A stretch of 27,898 nt of DNA from Bacillota bacterium (GCA_023426245.1 JAFABB010000021.1:1-27898), one strand, 5' to 3'; counted from the stretch's first letter, positions 14,454-22,382 are shown. The notes: generated from the letters alone by a model not told the origin. Numbers and translations: made by a program.

Positions 14454-15716
14454 ATGTATCAAAAGGCAACATTGTCAAATGGTTTGAGGATTGTCTGTGA
14501 ACCTATTTCTCAAATGCACTCCGTCTCTTTGGGTGTTTGGGTGGGAACAGGTTCTCGGTATGAAGATTCGTGTCAAAATGGGATCTCTCATTTCATCGAG
14601 CATATGTTATTTAAAGGGACTCAAAAACGCACGGCCAAGCAGATTGCCGAGGAAATCGATGCAGTTGGCGGCCAGCTCAATGCTTTTACTACCAAAGAGT
14701 ATACTTGCTATTATGCAAAAGTCCTAAGTCAACATTATCGTTTAGGAATTGATTTATTATCCGATATGGTAACCAACTCGGTCTTTGATGTTCACGAAAT
14801 CGAAAAAGAAAAACAGGTTGTATTAGAAGAAATCAAGTCTTTCGAAGACACTCCGGATGAAATGATTCACGATCTCTTCGCCGCATCGGTGCTCAAGGGA
14901 CATCCTTTGGGCTGGATGATTTTAGGCACCCAGGATACGGTGGAAAGCATTGATCGATCCGTAATTCTGGAATATCTTAAACAACATTATACCCCGGATA
15001 ACATTGTTTTTGCAGTAGCGGGAAATGTGCAAATTGACCAGATTGTACCAGAAATCGAAAAACACTTTGCCGGCCTTTGTGGAAAGTCACACCAAACGTT
15101 GCCTGCCATTCCGCTGGCAGTTCCGGAATTAACCATTCGGCCTAAAAAAATCGAGCAAGTTCATTTATGTATTGGGACTCGCGGCGTTTCCCGGAAAAGT
15201 CCTGATAAATATGGAGTTTTTGTGCTTGATGGGTTATTGGGTGGCAGCGTTAGTTCCAGATTATTTCAACAACTCCGGGAAGAACGTGGCTTGGTATATG
15301 TGACAGGCTCCAATCATTCAGCTTATATTGATACGGGGATATTTTCCATTTATGCAGGAACTCGTCTCAAGAATTTTGCTAAAGTTATTTCGTTAATTAA
15401 AGCGGAACTTCATTTATTGATCCAAGATACAATCAGTGAAGACGAACTGATGAGAACGAAAGAACAGTTAAAAGGAAGTTTGCTATTGAGCTTGGATAGT
15501 ACTTGTAACCGGATGAGCCGGCTTGCCAAAACAGAATTGTTTGAGGACCAACTTTTTACACCGGAGGAAATTGTAGCGAAAATCGATGCTGTGACCAGTT
15601 CTGATGTAAAGAGACTGGCTAAGGAACTATTTACGGATGAAAAGCAGTTTTTAACGGCGATTGGCCCTTTTAAAGCTGACTCTAAATATTTGAGGCGATC
15701 TTACTGTGAATACTAA
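14454..15716 (+). CDS. mlpA: M16 family zinc peptidase (processing peptidase-like, MlpA/YmxG)
   Basis: The 420-residue product carries the inverted zinc motif HFIEH (H46, E49, H50) in SHFIEHMLFKGT, and EKEKQVVLEEIKSFEDTPDE with the third zinc ligand glutamate. The C-terminal half has GLLGGSVSSRLFQQLREERGLVY, the glycine-rich and arginine-tyrosine motif of the inactive-domain partner. It resembles the Firmicute gene next to ylxY, whose role is unclear. Start ATG follows AAAGGGG. Its end overlaps the dut start by 11 bp. Confidence 0.93.
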   Translation: MYQKATLSNGLRIVCEPISQMHSVSLGVWVGTGSRYEDSCQNGISHFIEHMLFKGTQKRTAKQIAEEIDAVGGQLNAFTTKEYTCYYAKVLSQHYRLGIDLLSDMVTNSVFDVHEIEKEKQVVLEEIKSFEDTPDEMIHDLFAASVLKGHPLGWMILGTQDTVESIDRSVILEYLKQHYTPDNIVFAVAGNVQIDQIVPEIEKHFAGLCGKSHQTLPAIPLAVPELTIRPKKIEQVHLCIGTRGVSRKSPDKYGVFVLDGLLGGSVSSRLFQQLREERGLVYVTGSNHSAYIDTGIFSIYAGTRLKNFAKVISLIKAELHLLIQDTISEDELMRTKEQLKGSLLLSLDSTCNRMSRLAKTELFEDQLFTPEEIVAKIDAVTSSDVKRLAKELFTDEKQFLTAIGPFKADSKYLRRSYCEY

Positions 15717-16200
15717 TCATCAAAAAGTAAAAATACAAAAGGTATCTTCTTTTATGAACAATAAATTTCCATTGCCCTCCTATGCGACTCCGGGTTCTGC
15801 GGCGATGGACCTTTATGCTTGCTGTGAGAAACCGATCCTTATTCCTGCCGGTTCTCAGGCTAAGGTGCCGACCGGTATTGCAATTGAAATACCAATCCCG
15901 GAAATGGTAGCATTGGTATTTCCCAGAAGTGGCCTGGCTTCAAAACATGGGATCTCCTTATCCAATGCGGTAGGAGTTATTGATAGTGACTATCGGGGAG
16001 AAATCATCTGTGTTATGAAAAATGACGGTCCATCGGATTTTGAGGTAAGTCCTGGCGACCGTATTGCCCAGCTTGGTTTTTTCCCCATATACCGGATTGA
16101 TTGGGAAGAAGTCTTGGAATTAAATGGAACCCAGCGAGGTACAGGCGGTTTTGGTTCTACGGGGTTAAGTCAAACTCTAAGTAACCCCGTTTTAAAGTAA
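15706..16200 (+). CDS. dut: Trimeric dUTP diphosphatase
   Basis: All five dUTPase motifs are present in order: GSAAMDLYA, PRSGLASKHGI, GVIDSDYRGEI, DRIAQLGF and RGTGGFGSTG. The enzyme splits dUTP to dUMP and pyrophosphate and keeps uracil out of DNA. The 164-residue length includes about a dozen extra residues after motif V. The GTG start overlaps the end of the M16 gene, with GAGG 10 bases upstream, so the two are translated from one message. Confidence 0.95.
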   Translation: MNTNHQKVKIQKVSSFMNNKFPLPSYATPGSAAMDLYACCEKPILIPAGSQAKVPTGIAIEIPIPEMVALVFPRSGLASKHGISLSNAVGVIDSDYRGEIICVMKNDGPSDFEVSPGDRIAQLGFFPIYRIDWEEVLELNGTQRGTGGFGSTGLSQTLSNPVLK

Positions 16201-16270
16201 GCGGATTGGTTTGAAAGAGAAAAATCGAGTTTATAAGAAATTGGAGTTCTTTTTGGTAGCTGATTTTTGG

Positions 16271-16299
16271 TTGCAAGATTATCCGATACCCCATATAAT
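16271..16299 (+). promoter_or_regulatory. Sigma-A-type promoter of the small Spo0E-like gene
   Basis: TTGCAA at 16271-16276 and TATAAT at 16294-16299 are exactly 17 bp apart. The position shows that the gene downstream starts at 16357 rather than at an earlier in-frame codon. Confidence 0.7.
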
Positions 16300-16356
16300 A
16301 GATTTTGCAAATTTGATTTCCATATGAAGGACGGAGCGATACTTGGGGTGGTTATC

Positions 16357-16536
16357 ATGGTAGAAAATGATATTACAAAGTTTCAGCAAGAGATTGGGGA
16401 AATTAAACATGATCTAATCACGGCAAACCTTTCAACAGATTTAAATGATGAAGAGAGTTACCGTTTGGCAACCAAAATTGACCTTACAGTAAGCAGGTTG
16501 ATCCGAATTTTAGAACGCCGAAATGCAAACGCCTAA
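16357..16536 (+). CDS. Small Spo0E-like protein, possible phosphatase
   Basis: The 59-residue product MVENDITKFQQEIGEIKHDL... has two predicted helices joined by a short turn (LSTDLNDEES), the shape of the Spo0E aspartyl-phosphate phosphatase family. The second helix reads YRLATKIDLTVSRLIRIL where the family has LSQELDxLIxxY; the key serine is alanine here while the aspartate is kept. In Bacillus such proteins act on Spo0A-P to delay sporulation. The assignment rests on shape and the partial motif. GGGG lies upstream of the ATG, a promoter precedes it and a terminator overlaps its stop, so it is an independent unit. Confidence 0.5.
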   Translation: MVENDITKFQQEIGEIKHDLITANLSTDLNDEESYRLATKIDLTVSRLIRILERRNANA

Positions 16537-16556
16537 AAAGGCGTTTTATTTTTTCA
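16527..16556 (+). terminator. Intrinsic terminator overlapping the Spo0E-like stop codon
   Basis: AAACGCCT (16527-16534) pairs with AGGCGTTT (16539-16546) over AAAA, followed by TATTTTTTC. Confidence 0.92.
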
Positions 16557-16574
16557 GCCATCCCGACTGAACTG

Positions 16575-16583
16575 TGCTATAAT
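16575..16583 (+). promoter_or_regulatory. Extended -10 promoter candidate of ilvE
   Basis: TGC followed by TATAAT (16578-16583) forms an extended -10 element; no good -35 is visible. The transcript would have a leader of about 190 nt. Confidence 0.5.
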
Positions 16584-16627
16584 AAATAGTAATTTTATAT
16601 GTTAGTTTCAATATTAACAAGCGATAA

Positions 16628-16736
16628 TAGAATTCAGAAGAGGCATTCTTAACGGATGATTTGATTGAATTGAAGGAAGGAAAAATCGAATTTGTTCTAA
16701 AGTGCAGAGTTTTATCTTTGTGACTCCTGAATTCTA
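16628..16736 (+). repeat. Long-range inverted repeat in the ilvE leader
   Basis: TAGAATTCAG (16628-16637) is perfectly complementary to CTGAATTCTA (16727-16736), with a further GAG/CTC pairing next to it. The arms enclose about 90 nt and end 43 bases before the ilvE start. There is no T-box sequence and no terminator. Confidence 0.6.
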
Positions 16737-16779
16737 AAATATTTTAAACCGCTGTGGGAATATGAAAGGAGCTATTGAA

Positions 16780-17859
16780 ATGAAAATCGAAGTTGAAAAG
16801 TTGCCGGAATCAAAATTAAAGCCTTTATATAAAGATCCGGCTCAGTTGGGCTTTGGTAAAATTTTTTCCGATTACATGTTTACAATGAAATACCGCCAAG
16901 GGGAAGGTTGGGTAGAACCTAAAATTATACCCTATTCCTCTTTTAGCATTGATCCGGCGGCTGTAGTTTTGCACTATAGCCAAGAAATTTTCGAAGGACT
17001 TAAGGCTTATGCGGCCCCGGATGGGCGGGTTCTGCTTTTTCGGCCGGATCAGAATGCCAAGAGAATGTATCGCTCCGCTGAACGTTTATGTATGAAACCC
17101 TTCCCGGAGGAATATTTTTTAGAGGCAGTTGAAACCCTGGTTAATTTGGAAAAGCGCTGGATACCCAAAGCTCCGGAAACCTCCCTTTACATCCGCCCAA
17201 CTTTGGTAGGTCTTGGTGCGCAACTCGGAGTGCATCCAGCTTCCGAATATTTATTCTACATTATTTTAAGCCCTGTGGCCGCTTATTATAAAGAAGGCTT
17301 CAAGCCTGTCAAGCTGATGGTGGAGGATTTTTATGTACGATCCGTTATCGGCGGAGTGGGTGATGCTAAGACTGGCGGAAATTATGCTGCCAGCTTGATG
17401 GCGGGAGCCAAGGCTGAAGAAAAAGGGTTTTCCCAGGTGCTTTGGCTTGATGCCAAAGAAAAACATTATGTGGAAGAAGTCGGCTCCATGAATATGTTTT
17501 TCGTCTTCGGTAACAAGTTAATCACTCCCAATTTGGGTGGTTCAATTTTACCGGGTATAACCAGAGCTTCCGTACTGGAATTGGCAAAGAGCTTAGGTTA
17601 TCAAACTGAGGAACGGCCAATTACCATTGATGAAGTTATTAAGGGCTTAACGGATGGAACATTAACGGAAGCTTTTGGGTCAGGAACCGCAGCGGTTATT
17701 TCTCCGGTTGGTTCTCTCTATTACAAAGACCATAATTATCTAATCAATAACAACGAAGTGGGCAAGGTAACTCAAGAGTTATATACAAAACTGGTTGATA
17801 TCCAGTTTGGAAAAGCCAAAGATCCGTTTGGCTGGGTTAAAGAGATCGGCAGGTTTTAA
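16780..17859 (+). CDS. ilvE: Branched-chain amino acid aminotransferase
   Basis: The 359-residue product is a fold-type IV PLP aminotransferase of the longer BCAT group. The PLP lysine is in GDAKTGGNYAAS; other motifs are SQEIFEGLKAY, RPDQNAKRMYRSAERLCMP-like, YIRPTLVGL, EEVGSMNMFFVF and the phosphate-binding GITRASVLEL and FGSGTAAVISPVG. It interconverts leucine, isoleucine and valine with their 2-oxo acids using glutamate. The ATG at 16780 is favoured: GAAAGGAGC lies 7 bases upstream, while the ATG at 16762 has none. It is monocistronic, with a structured leader and a strong terminator. Confidence 0.95.
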   Translation: MKIEVEKLPESKLKPLYKDPAQLGFGKIFSDYMFTMKYRQGEGWVEPKIIPYSSFSIDPAAVVLHYSQEIFEGLKAYAAPDGRVLLFRPDQNAKRMYRSAERLCMKPFPEEYFLEAVETLVNLEKRWIPKAPETSLYIRPTLVGLGAQLGVHPASEYLFYIILSPVAAYYKEGFKPVKLMVEDFYVRSVIGGVGDAKTGGNYAASLMAGAKAEEKGFSQVLWLDAKEKHYVEEVGSMNMFFVFGNKLITPNLGGSILPGITRASVLELAKSLGYQTEERPITIDEVIKGLTDGTLTEAFGSGTAAVISPVGSLYYKDHNYLINNNEVGKVTQELYTKLVDIQFGKAKDPFGWVKEIGRF

Positions 17860-17872
17860 TAAAAAAAGAGAG

Positions 17873-17905
17873 AGGGGCTGATTCCAGGGTCAGCCCCTTT
17901 TTTTG
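17873..17905 (+). terminator. Intrinsic terminator of ilvE
   Basis: AGGGGCTGA (17873-17881) pairs with TCAGCCCCT (17890-17898), followed by T7. Confidence 0.94.
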
Positions 17906-17955
17906 TTTTTGATTGCGAAGGAATCCGGGCAAACTATTTCCGGAGGTGTTTTAAA

Positions 17956-18141
17956 ATGGGTGAACAAATAACTCCAGATGCCATTGGCAAGGAAGTGGGA
18001 GTGCGGGCTGACTTAAGGAGGGGGCACCCCAAACCAAGAGAGATCCGTTCGCAAGAACCGCAGATGGAGAAAGGAGCGAGTTCATGGGATAACAAAAATA
18101 TAAAGCTCAAAATGAGTGAAAAAGTAAGAGGACAGGATTAA
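17956..18141 (+). CDS. Small highly charged protein of unknown function
   Basis: The 61-residue product is rich in Lys, Arg and Glu (begins MGEQITPDAIGKEVGVRADL, ends SEKVRGQD) with no membrane segment and no cysteine. I do not recognise the family. It is likely a real gene: CCGGAGGTG stands about 8 bases before the ATG, and a strong terminator starts 31 bases after the stop. It sits between two terminators, so it must have its own promoter; TTGATT near 17909 is the only -35-like sequence. Confidence 0.5.
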   Translation: MGEQITPDAIGKEVGVRADLRRGHPKPREIRSQEPQMEKGASSWDNKNIKLKMSEKVRGQD

Positions 18142-18171
18142 AGCAGCTGTCAACAAAGTAATGTAGAATCC

Positions 18172-18223
18172 AAAATACGGTACACTGCGTGGGAACCATG
18201 AAACGCTTATATACCGTATTTTT
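18172..18223 (+). terminator. Intrinsic terminator after the 61-codon ORF
   Basis: AAAATACGGTA (18172-18182) pairs perfectly with TACCGTATTTT (18212-18222); inside, GCGT (18187-18190) pairs with ACGC (18203-18206). A T tract follows. Confidence 0.9.
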
Positions 18224-18358
18224 GTTAATATTCATCAATAAGCCTGAAACGATCAAAAAAATTTCCTTGTGGCAAAAGTTTTCACCGGAAATAATTGAAC
18301 TGCTTGGTTTTTACTGGGGAATAAAAAAATATTATTCAATAAAAATAAAAAAAGGAAT

Positions 18359-18386
18359 TTGTGAACAAAAGGTGAATAAGTATATT
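18359..18386 (+). promoter_or_regulatory. Candidate promoter of the GntR gene
   Basis: TTGTGA (18359-18364) and TATATT (18381-18386) are 16 bp apart. The -10 overlaps the operator palindrome at 18384, so bound regulator would block it. The region 18224-18358 is AT-rich with nothing else recognisable. Confidence 0.4.
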
Positions 18387-18401
18387 GTCGACAATCGACA
18401 T
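18383..18401 (+). promoter_or_regulatory. GntR operator copy 1 (autoregulatory)
   Basis: The 19-bp TATTGTCGACAATCGACAT contains the perfect palindrome ATTGTCGACAAT (18384-18395) plus an extra CGACAT half-site. The identical 19 bp recur at 19126. It ends 12 bases before the GntR start codon. FCD-type GntR proteins typically bind short palindromes of this GTCGAC kind. Confidence 0.75.
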
Positions 18402-18412
18402 GGGAGAAAATC

Positions 18413-19096
18413 ATGGTCTTTAAACCGATGAAAAATAATTTATTGCATATGGACGTAGTCAATGCAATTATATCTGCAATTGTTACCGGCGAGCTAAAAC
18501 CCGGTGATCGAATCATTGAGCAGCATATTGCCGAGCAGATGCAAATTAGCCGCGCCCCGGTTCGGGAAGCTATTCGGGAGTTGGTAGCTCAGGGAATTGT
18601 GAAGTTTTTGCCACGAAAAGGCGCTTATATTTCCCCGCTGGAACCGGATGAAATCCGAAATGTTTATCTTTTACGAAGCCGTTTGGAGGGACTGGCCGCT
18701 TTTATCGCCACGCCGAGATTGTCCAATAACGACTTGCATTTGCTGCTAAGTTTCTCTGAAAATATGGAAACCGCAACGCAAGAAAATGATGCCAAAAAAT
18801 TTATCGACAATGATCTTAAATTTCATGACTTAATATGTCAAACTTGCGAAAATGAAAATTTACAAAAAATGATTGCCGGAGTGAGGATTCAAATTCAATT
18901 ATTTATGATGATATCCAAATGGAATCTGGTCATTCATTCCCAATTAACTAAGGAGAGCCGAACTCACCAGCCTATTATTCATGCCTTCCTTAAGTCCGAC
19001 CCCGATCTCGCGGAGCAAAGCATGAGAAACCATGTTATTTCTGCGGGAGCACTTTTAATTGAGTATGTTGAGGAAAATAAAACCAACATTTCCTAG
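18413..19096 (+). CDS. GntR-family (FCD) transcriptional regulator of the sugar-acid locus
   Basis: The 227-residue product has a winged helix-turn-helix at about residues 10-75 (GELKPGDRIIEQHIAEQM, ISRAPVREAIRELVAQGIV, RKGAYISPLEP) and a C-terminal all-helical FCD ligand domain. DNDLKFHDLI, the histidine of RTHQPIIHAF and RNHVISAG give the Asp and three His of the usual FCD metal site. Such proteins sense carboxylated metabolites, for example sugar acids. GGGAG lies 6 bases before the ATG. The 19-bp operator lies just upstream and again just downstream of the gene, so it probably represses itself and the transport/catabolic operon until the substrate or an intermediate is present. Confidence 0.92.
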   Translation: MVFKPMKNNLLHMDVVNAIISAIVTGELKPGDRIIEQHIAEQMQISRAPVREAIRELVAQGIVKFLPRKGAYISPLEPDEIRNVYLLRSRLEGLAAFIATPRLSNNDLHLLLSFSENMETATQENDAKKFIDNDLKFHDLICQTCENENLQKMIAGVRIQIQLFMMISKWNLVIHSQLTKESRTHQPIIHAFLKSDPDLAEQSMRNHVISAGALLIEYVEENKTNIS

Positions 19097-19125
19097 CAGC
19101 AAGATATATTATATTTTTTGCTGTT

Positions 19126-19144
19126 TATTGTCGACAATCGACAT
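19126..19144 (+). promoter_or_regulatory. GntR operator copy 2, upstream of the ABC/catabolic operon
   Basis: This repeats all 19 bases of the site at 18383. Possible promoter parts are TTGCTG (19118-19123) and CATAAA (19142-19147), which would place the operator between -35 and -10. No terminator is visible between the GntR stop and this site. Confidence 0.75.
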
Positions 19145-19233
19145 AAAACATTGAGGTAACGTTGGAGGTGATGACTACCAAATTACTGGGAGTTAACGGT
19201 AAGAGAACGACTAAAAAAAGGGGGAAAATTGTG

Positions 19234-20535
19234 ATGAAAAGATTGTTGCTTGTAGGTTTGCTGATTTTGCTTTTCGTTATCGCGGGGCAAAGCTTTGCCG
19301 CATCTCAGACAATTACTTATTTAAGCCCGGAAACCGACCCGTCTTCGATTGAGGTGGACAATCACATTATTGCTGCATTTGAAAAAGCCCATCCTGGAGT
19401 GAAGGTCAATTTAACCCACGCCAGTTTAAATGACGTCTTACCGAAATTATCTGCAATGTTGAAAGCCGGAACCGCACCGGATTTGGCTTTTAGTTCGCCC
19501 AAATTCGTTCCGCCGCTGGTTGATCAAGGCTACCTCGCTCCAATGGATGATGTATTCAAGAAATTAGGAGATATCTCTCCGAAATTCGTAGCTGCCAACA
19601 GCAAAGGGAAAATCTTCGATGTTCCTGCAGCTGTGGAAGCCAGAATGCTTTACTACCGGAAAGATCTTTTTGAAGCAGCCGGTTTAAAACCTCCGACGAA
19701 TTTTGATGAATGGATGAAAGCAGCAAAAGCATTGACCGTGGATAAAAATGGCGACGGGAAAATCGACCAATACGGTATTTCCTTAACCGGTGCTCCTCCG
19801 GAATGCAGCTACGATATCTGTATCGTTCTCTGGGCCAATGGCGGGGATTTGTTCGACAAAAACAACAAAATTGTGCTTGATGGAACAAAAGCTGTCCAAG
19901 CATTAGAATTCTTAGGTAAAATGAAAGAATTTACTCCTCCGGGAATGGCCACCACTACCTATAAAGATGTCTCATTGAATTTCGCCAATGGTGTAGCGGC
20001 AATGGCAATCTATCCCGGTCGGATGATGATGAATATCGACCGTTACAATCCAGAGCTCCGCAGTAAAGTCGGCGTGGTTCCGATTCCTTATGGACCCGGC
20101 GGCAATGGTAAACCGGTTGTTCATGAATCCTTAAATGACTTTATCGTTTTCAAAACTTCCAAAAACGTTAAGTTAGCTAAAGAATTCGTCAGCTTTTACA
20201 TGAGCGGCAAGCAATATTTGGAGTTCCTGACTGCTTCCACACCCGGACATAGCTTACCAGTTCGGAACAGCTGGCTTGATGATCCAGACTATTTCAAATT
20301 TGAAGCGATTGCCAAATGGAAAGACAATGTTAAGGCCTCTATGGATAGTGCATTTAAGTATGGTACTGACTTCCTGTTCCGTTATCCTGGTGTTGTGAAC
20401 CCCTATGTTGGTAGAGCTACTGCTGATCCTACCTTTGCAAGAGAAATTAATAAATATTATATTGGAGAAATTTCAGCAAAACAAGCTTTGACCAATGTTG
20501 CCAATGCATGGCGAGAAATGTTCGGTATTAAATAA
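19234..20535 (+). CDS. ABC transporter substrate-binding protein (CUT1 / SBP family 1)
   Basis: The 433-residue product has a type I signal peptide (MKRLLLVGLLILLFVIAGQS, cleavage after SFA) and a mature part with SBP-1 features: AAFEKAHPGVKVNL, AGTAPDLAFSSP, GYLAPMDD, YYRKDLFEAAGL, FDEWMKAAKAL and FANGVAAMAIYPG. No lipobox cysteine follows the hydrophobic core, so the mature protein would be free in a periplasm rather than lipid-anchored. The ATG at 19234 is chosen since AGGGGGA precedes it and it starts the signal peptide; the upstream TTG frame from 19162 would bury it. An AGGAGGTGAT-like site at 19164-19172 has no gene of its own. Ligand is unknown, presumably the acid handled downstream or a precursor. 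Confidence 0.92.
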   Translation: MKRLLLVGLLILLFVIAGQSFAASQTITYLSPETDPSSIEVDNHIIAAFEKAHPGVKVNLTHASLNDVLPKLSAMLKAGTAPDLAFSSPKFVPPLVDQGYLAPMDDVFKKLGDISPKFVAANSKGKIFDVPAAVEARMLYYRKDLFEAAGLKPPTNFDEWMKAAKALTVDKNGDGKIDQYGISLTGAPPECSYDICIVLWANGGDLFDKNNKIVLDGTKAVQALEFLGKMKEFTPPGMATTTYKDVSLNFANGVAAMAIYPGRMMMNIDRYNPELRSKVGVVPIPYGPGGNGKPVVHESLNDFIVFKTSKNVKLAKEFVSFYMSGKQYLEFLTASTPGHSLPVRNSWLDDPDYFKFEAIAKWKDNVKASMDSAFKYGTDFLFRYPGVVNPYVGRATADPTFAREINKYYIGEISAKQALTNVANAWREMFGIK

Positions 20536-20583
20536 TATCGACTTTCTGACTTCATCTAGATAGAACGAATCTTATGTCAAGGT

Positions 20584-20622
20584 GGCTGTCTTAAAAGTAG
20601 TCAAAACTCTTTTGAGGCAGCC
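20584..20622 (+). other. Intercistronic stem-loop between binding protein and permease genes
   Basis: A 14-bp stem with two G-U pairs (20584-20597 with 20609-20622) lies between the genes and lacks a T tract. Such hairpins in ABC operons usually protect the upstream message from 3' decay, giving more binding protein than permease. The arms GGCTGTCTTAAAAG and CTTTTGAGGCAGCC resemble those of the element at 9817-9916. Confidence 0.7.
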
Positions 20623-20647
20623 CCCTTCCTAAAAAATGGAGGTCGAC

Positions 20648-21547
20648 ATGTTACTAGTCAAAAAGGATAAATGGATTGGACTAGCTTTTTTGATACCGGC
20701 TCTTATCTTTATGACCGCCTTAATTATTTATCCGCTAATTAACTCCGTTATTTTAAGCTTTTATCGGCAACTGATTTACGAAGCCCAGGGAGTTTATATT
20801 GGGTTTGGTAATTACGCGAAAATTATTACCGATCCAGAATTTTGGAATGCATTTAAACTAAGCATTATTTGGACGGTCTTGACGATTATCGGGCAAGTTG
20901 TGATCGGAGTTGGCGGTGCCTTGATCTTAAACGAAGAATTTAAAGGCAGGGGCCTCGCCAGGGCGTTTGTTTTGCTTCCCTTTTTTATGCCTACCGTTGC
21001 GGCGACTTTAATGTGGAGATGGTTGCTGAACGAACAATACGGGGCAGTGAATTATATTTTAATGTCTATGCATATTATCGATAAACCCATCAGTTGGCTG
21101 GCAAATCCCTCGCTGGCGATGTTGACCATTATCTTCATTGGAATTTGGCGTTATTTCCCCTTTGTAGTGATTAATGTTCTGGCTCGATTGCAAACCATCC
21201 AACAGGAATTATACGAGGCAGCGAGTGTTGATGGTGCGAATGCTTGGCATAAATTCTGCCATATCACCCTTCCGGAAATTAAAGGCGTACTTATCGTTGT
21301 TATATTGTTACGGAGCCTCTTTATGTTTAATAAAGTCGATATCATCCTACTTTTGACAGGCGGTGGCCCGGGCAATAATACATTGACCCTGCCAGTGCAA
21401 GCATACAGTTATGCTTTTGAAGGCATGCAAATTGGTAAAGGCGCAGCCAATGCCGTATTGCAATTCTTGATTATCTTCGTATTTATTGTTATCTATATGA
21501 AGTCGACCAGCGAAGGACAGAAAAAGGGAGGGAAAATCCGTGGCTAA
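20648..21547 (+). CDS. ABC sugar transporter permease, MalF/UgpA type
   Basis: The 299-residue membrane protein has about six membrane helices, the first at about residues 8-33. The coupling EAA loop is ELYEAASVDGANAWHKFCHI followed by TLPEIKGV, which contacts the ATPase. The ATG at 20648 is preceded by GGAGGT at correct distance; the upstream ATG at 20636 overlaps the RBS and is unlikely. It pairs with the next permease, overlapping it by 8 bp. Confidence 0.93.
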   Translation: MLLVKKDKWIGLAFLIPALIFMTALIIYPLINSVILSFYRQLIYEAQGVYIGFGNYAKIITDPEFWNAFKLSIIWTVLTIIGQVVIGVGGALILNEEFKGRGLARAFVLLPFFMPTVAATLMWRWLLNEQYGAVNYILMSMHIIDKPISWLANPSLAMLTIIFIGIWRYFPFVVINVLARLQTIQQELYEAASVDGANAWHKFCHITLPEIKGVLIVVILLRSLFMFNKVDIILLLTGGGPGNNTLTLPVQAYSYAFEGMQIGKGAANAVLQFLIIFVFIVIYMKSTSEGQKKGGKIRG

Positions 21548-22382
21548 CCGTTCTAAGAAAAGCATTCGATTTCGAATCATCTTTTATGCTTTATTAATTT
21601 TGTTAGTACTATTTTCGATTGGTCCCATTATATGGATGCTATTTTCCTCACTTCGTCCTAAGAATGAGTTTTTTATGATTCCTCCGTCGATCTTGCCAAA
21701 GCATTGGACAGCAATCAACTATTTCCTGCTGTTTAAAGAAACTGCTTTTGTACAGTTCCTGCTCAATAGCATTTGGATTTCAATCGGGACGATTGTCATT
21801 AGCACAGTCGTAGGAATATTGGCTGCTTATAGTTTAACCCGTTTTAACTATAGAGGCAGAAATATGTTCGCATTATTCTCGCTTTTTGCTTATATGTTGC
21901 CGACCATTCTTCTGGTCATTCCTTTGTACTTATTGGTTGTATCAATCGGTCTGGCCGATAAATTAACGGGTTTGGTTCTGGCTTACGTGGCATTGTGTCT
22001 TCCATATTGCCTTTGGCTCTTACGCTCGTTCTTTCAGACTTTACCGATTGAACTGGAAGAGTCGGCTTTCATTGATGGAGCCGGGCGGATCCGTACTTTA
22101 ATCCATGTGGTATTGCCGATGATGATTCCGGGAATCGTCGCTACCACTGTTTATAGTTTCACTTATGTTTGGAACGAGTATCTGTTCGCTTTGATCTTTA
22201 TGACCAGTGATGCCAAGCGGACTTTCCCGGTCGGACTTGAAAGTTTTGTCACCAATTTCGATGTCTATTGGGAATATATTTTAAGCGGCAGCATCATTGT
22301 CAGCATTCCCGCGGTGATCGTCTTTTTGGCCACCCAACGTTCCCTCATCAAAGGATATGGAGCCGGTGCGGTCAAGGGCTGA
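21540..22382 (+). CDS. ABC sugar transporter permease, MalG/UgpE type
   Basis: The 280-residue membrane protein has six predicted helices and the EAA loop ELEESAFIDGAGRIRTLIHV then VLPMMIPG. FAYMLPTILLVIPLYLLV and YVWNEYLFALIF are typical of MalG-type subunits. The GTG start overlaps the previous gene, with AAAGGGAGG about 8-11 bases upstream. No ATP-binding subunit gene is in the locus, so the importer must borrow a shared MsmK/UgpC-like ATPase encoded elsewhere. Confidence 0.93.
   Translation: MANRSKKSIRFRIIFYALLILLVLFSIGPIIWMLFSSLRPKNEFFMIPPSILPKHWTAINYFLLFKETAFVQFLLNSIWISIGTIVISTVVGILAAYSLTRFNYRGRNMFALFSLFAYMLPTILLVIPLYLLVVSIGLADKLTGLVLAYVALCLPYCLWLLRSFFQTLPIELEESAFIDGAGRIRTLIHVVLPMMIPGIVATTVYSFTYVWNEYLFALIFMTSDAKRTFPVGLESFVTNFDVYWEYILSGSIIVSIPAVIVFLATQRSLIKGYGAGAVKG

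Noticed and set aside
16629..16740. T-box or SAM riboswitch before ilvE
   Set aside because: The T-box consensus and a terminator are both missing and no SAM-type core could be matched.
18189..18431. 80-codon frame before the GntR gene
   Set aside because: It begins inside a strong terminator, contains the promoter and operator of the GntR gene, and overlaps that gene's start.
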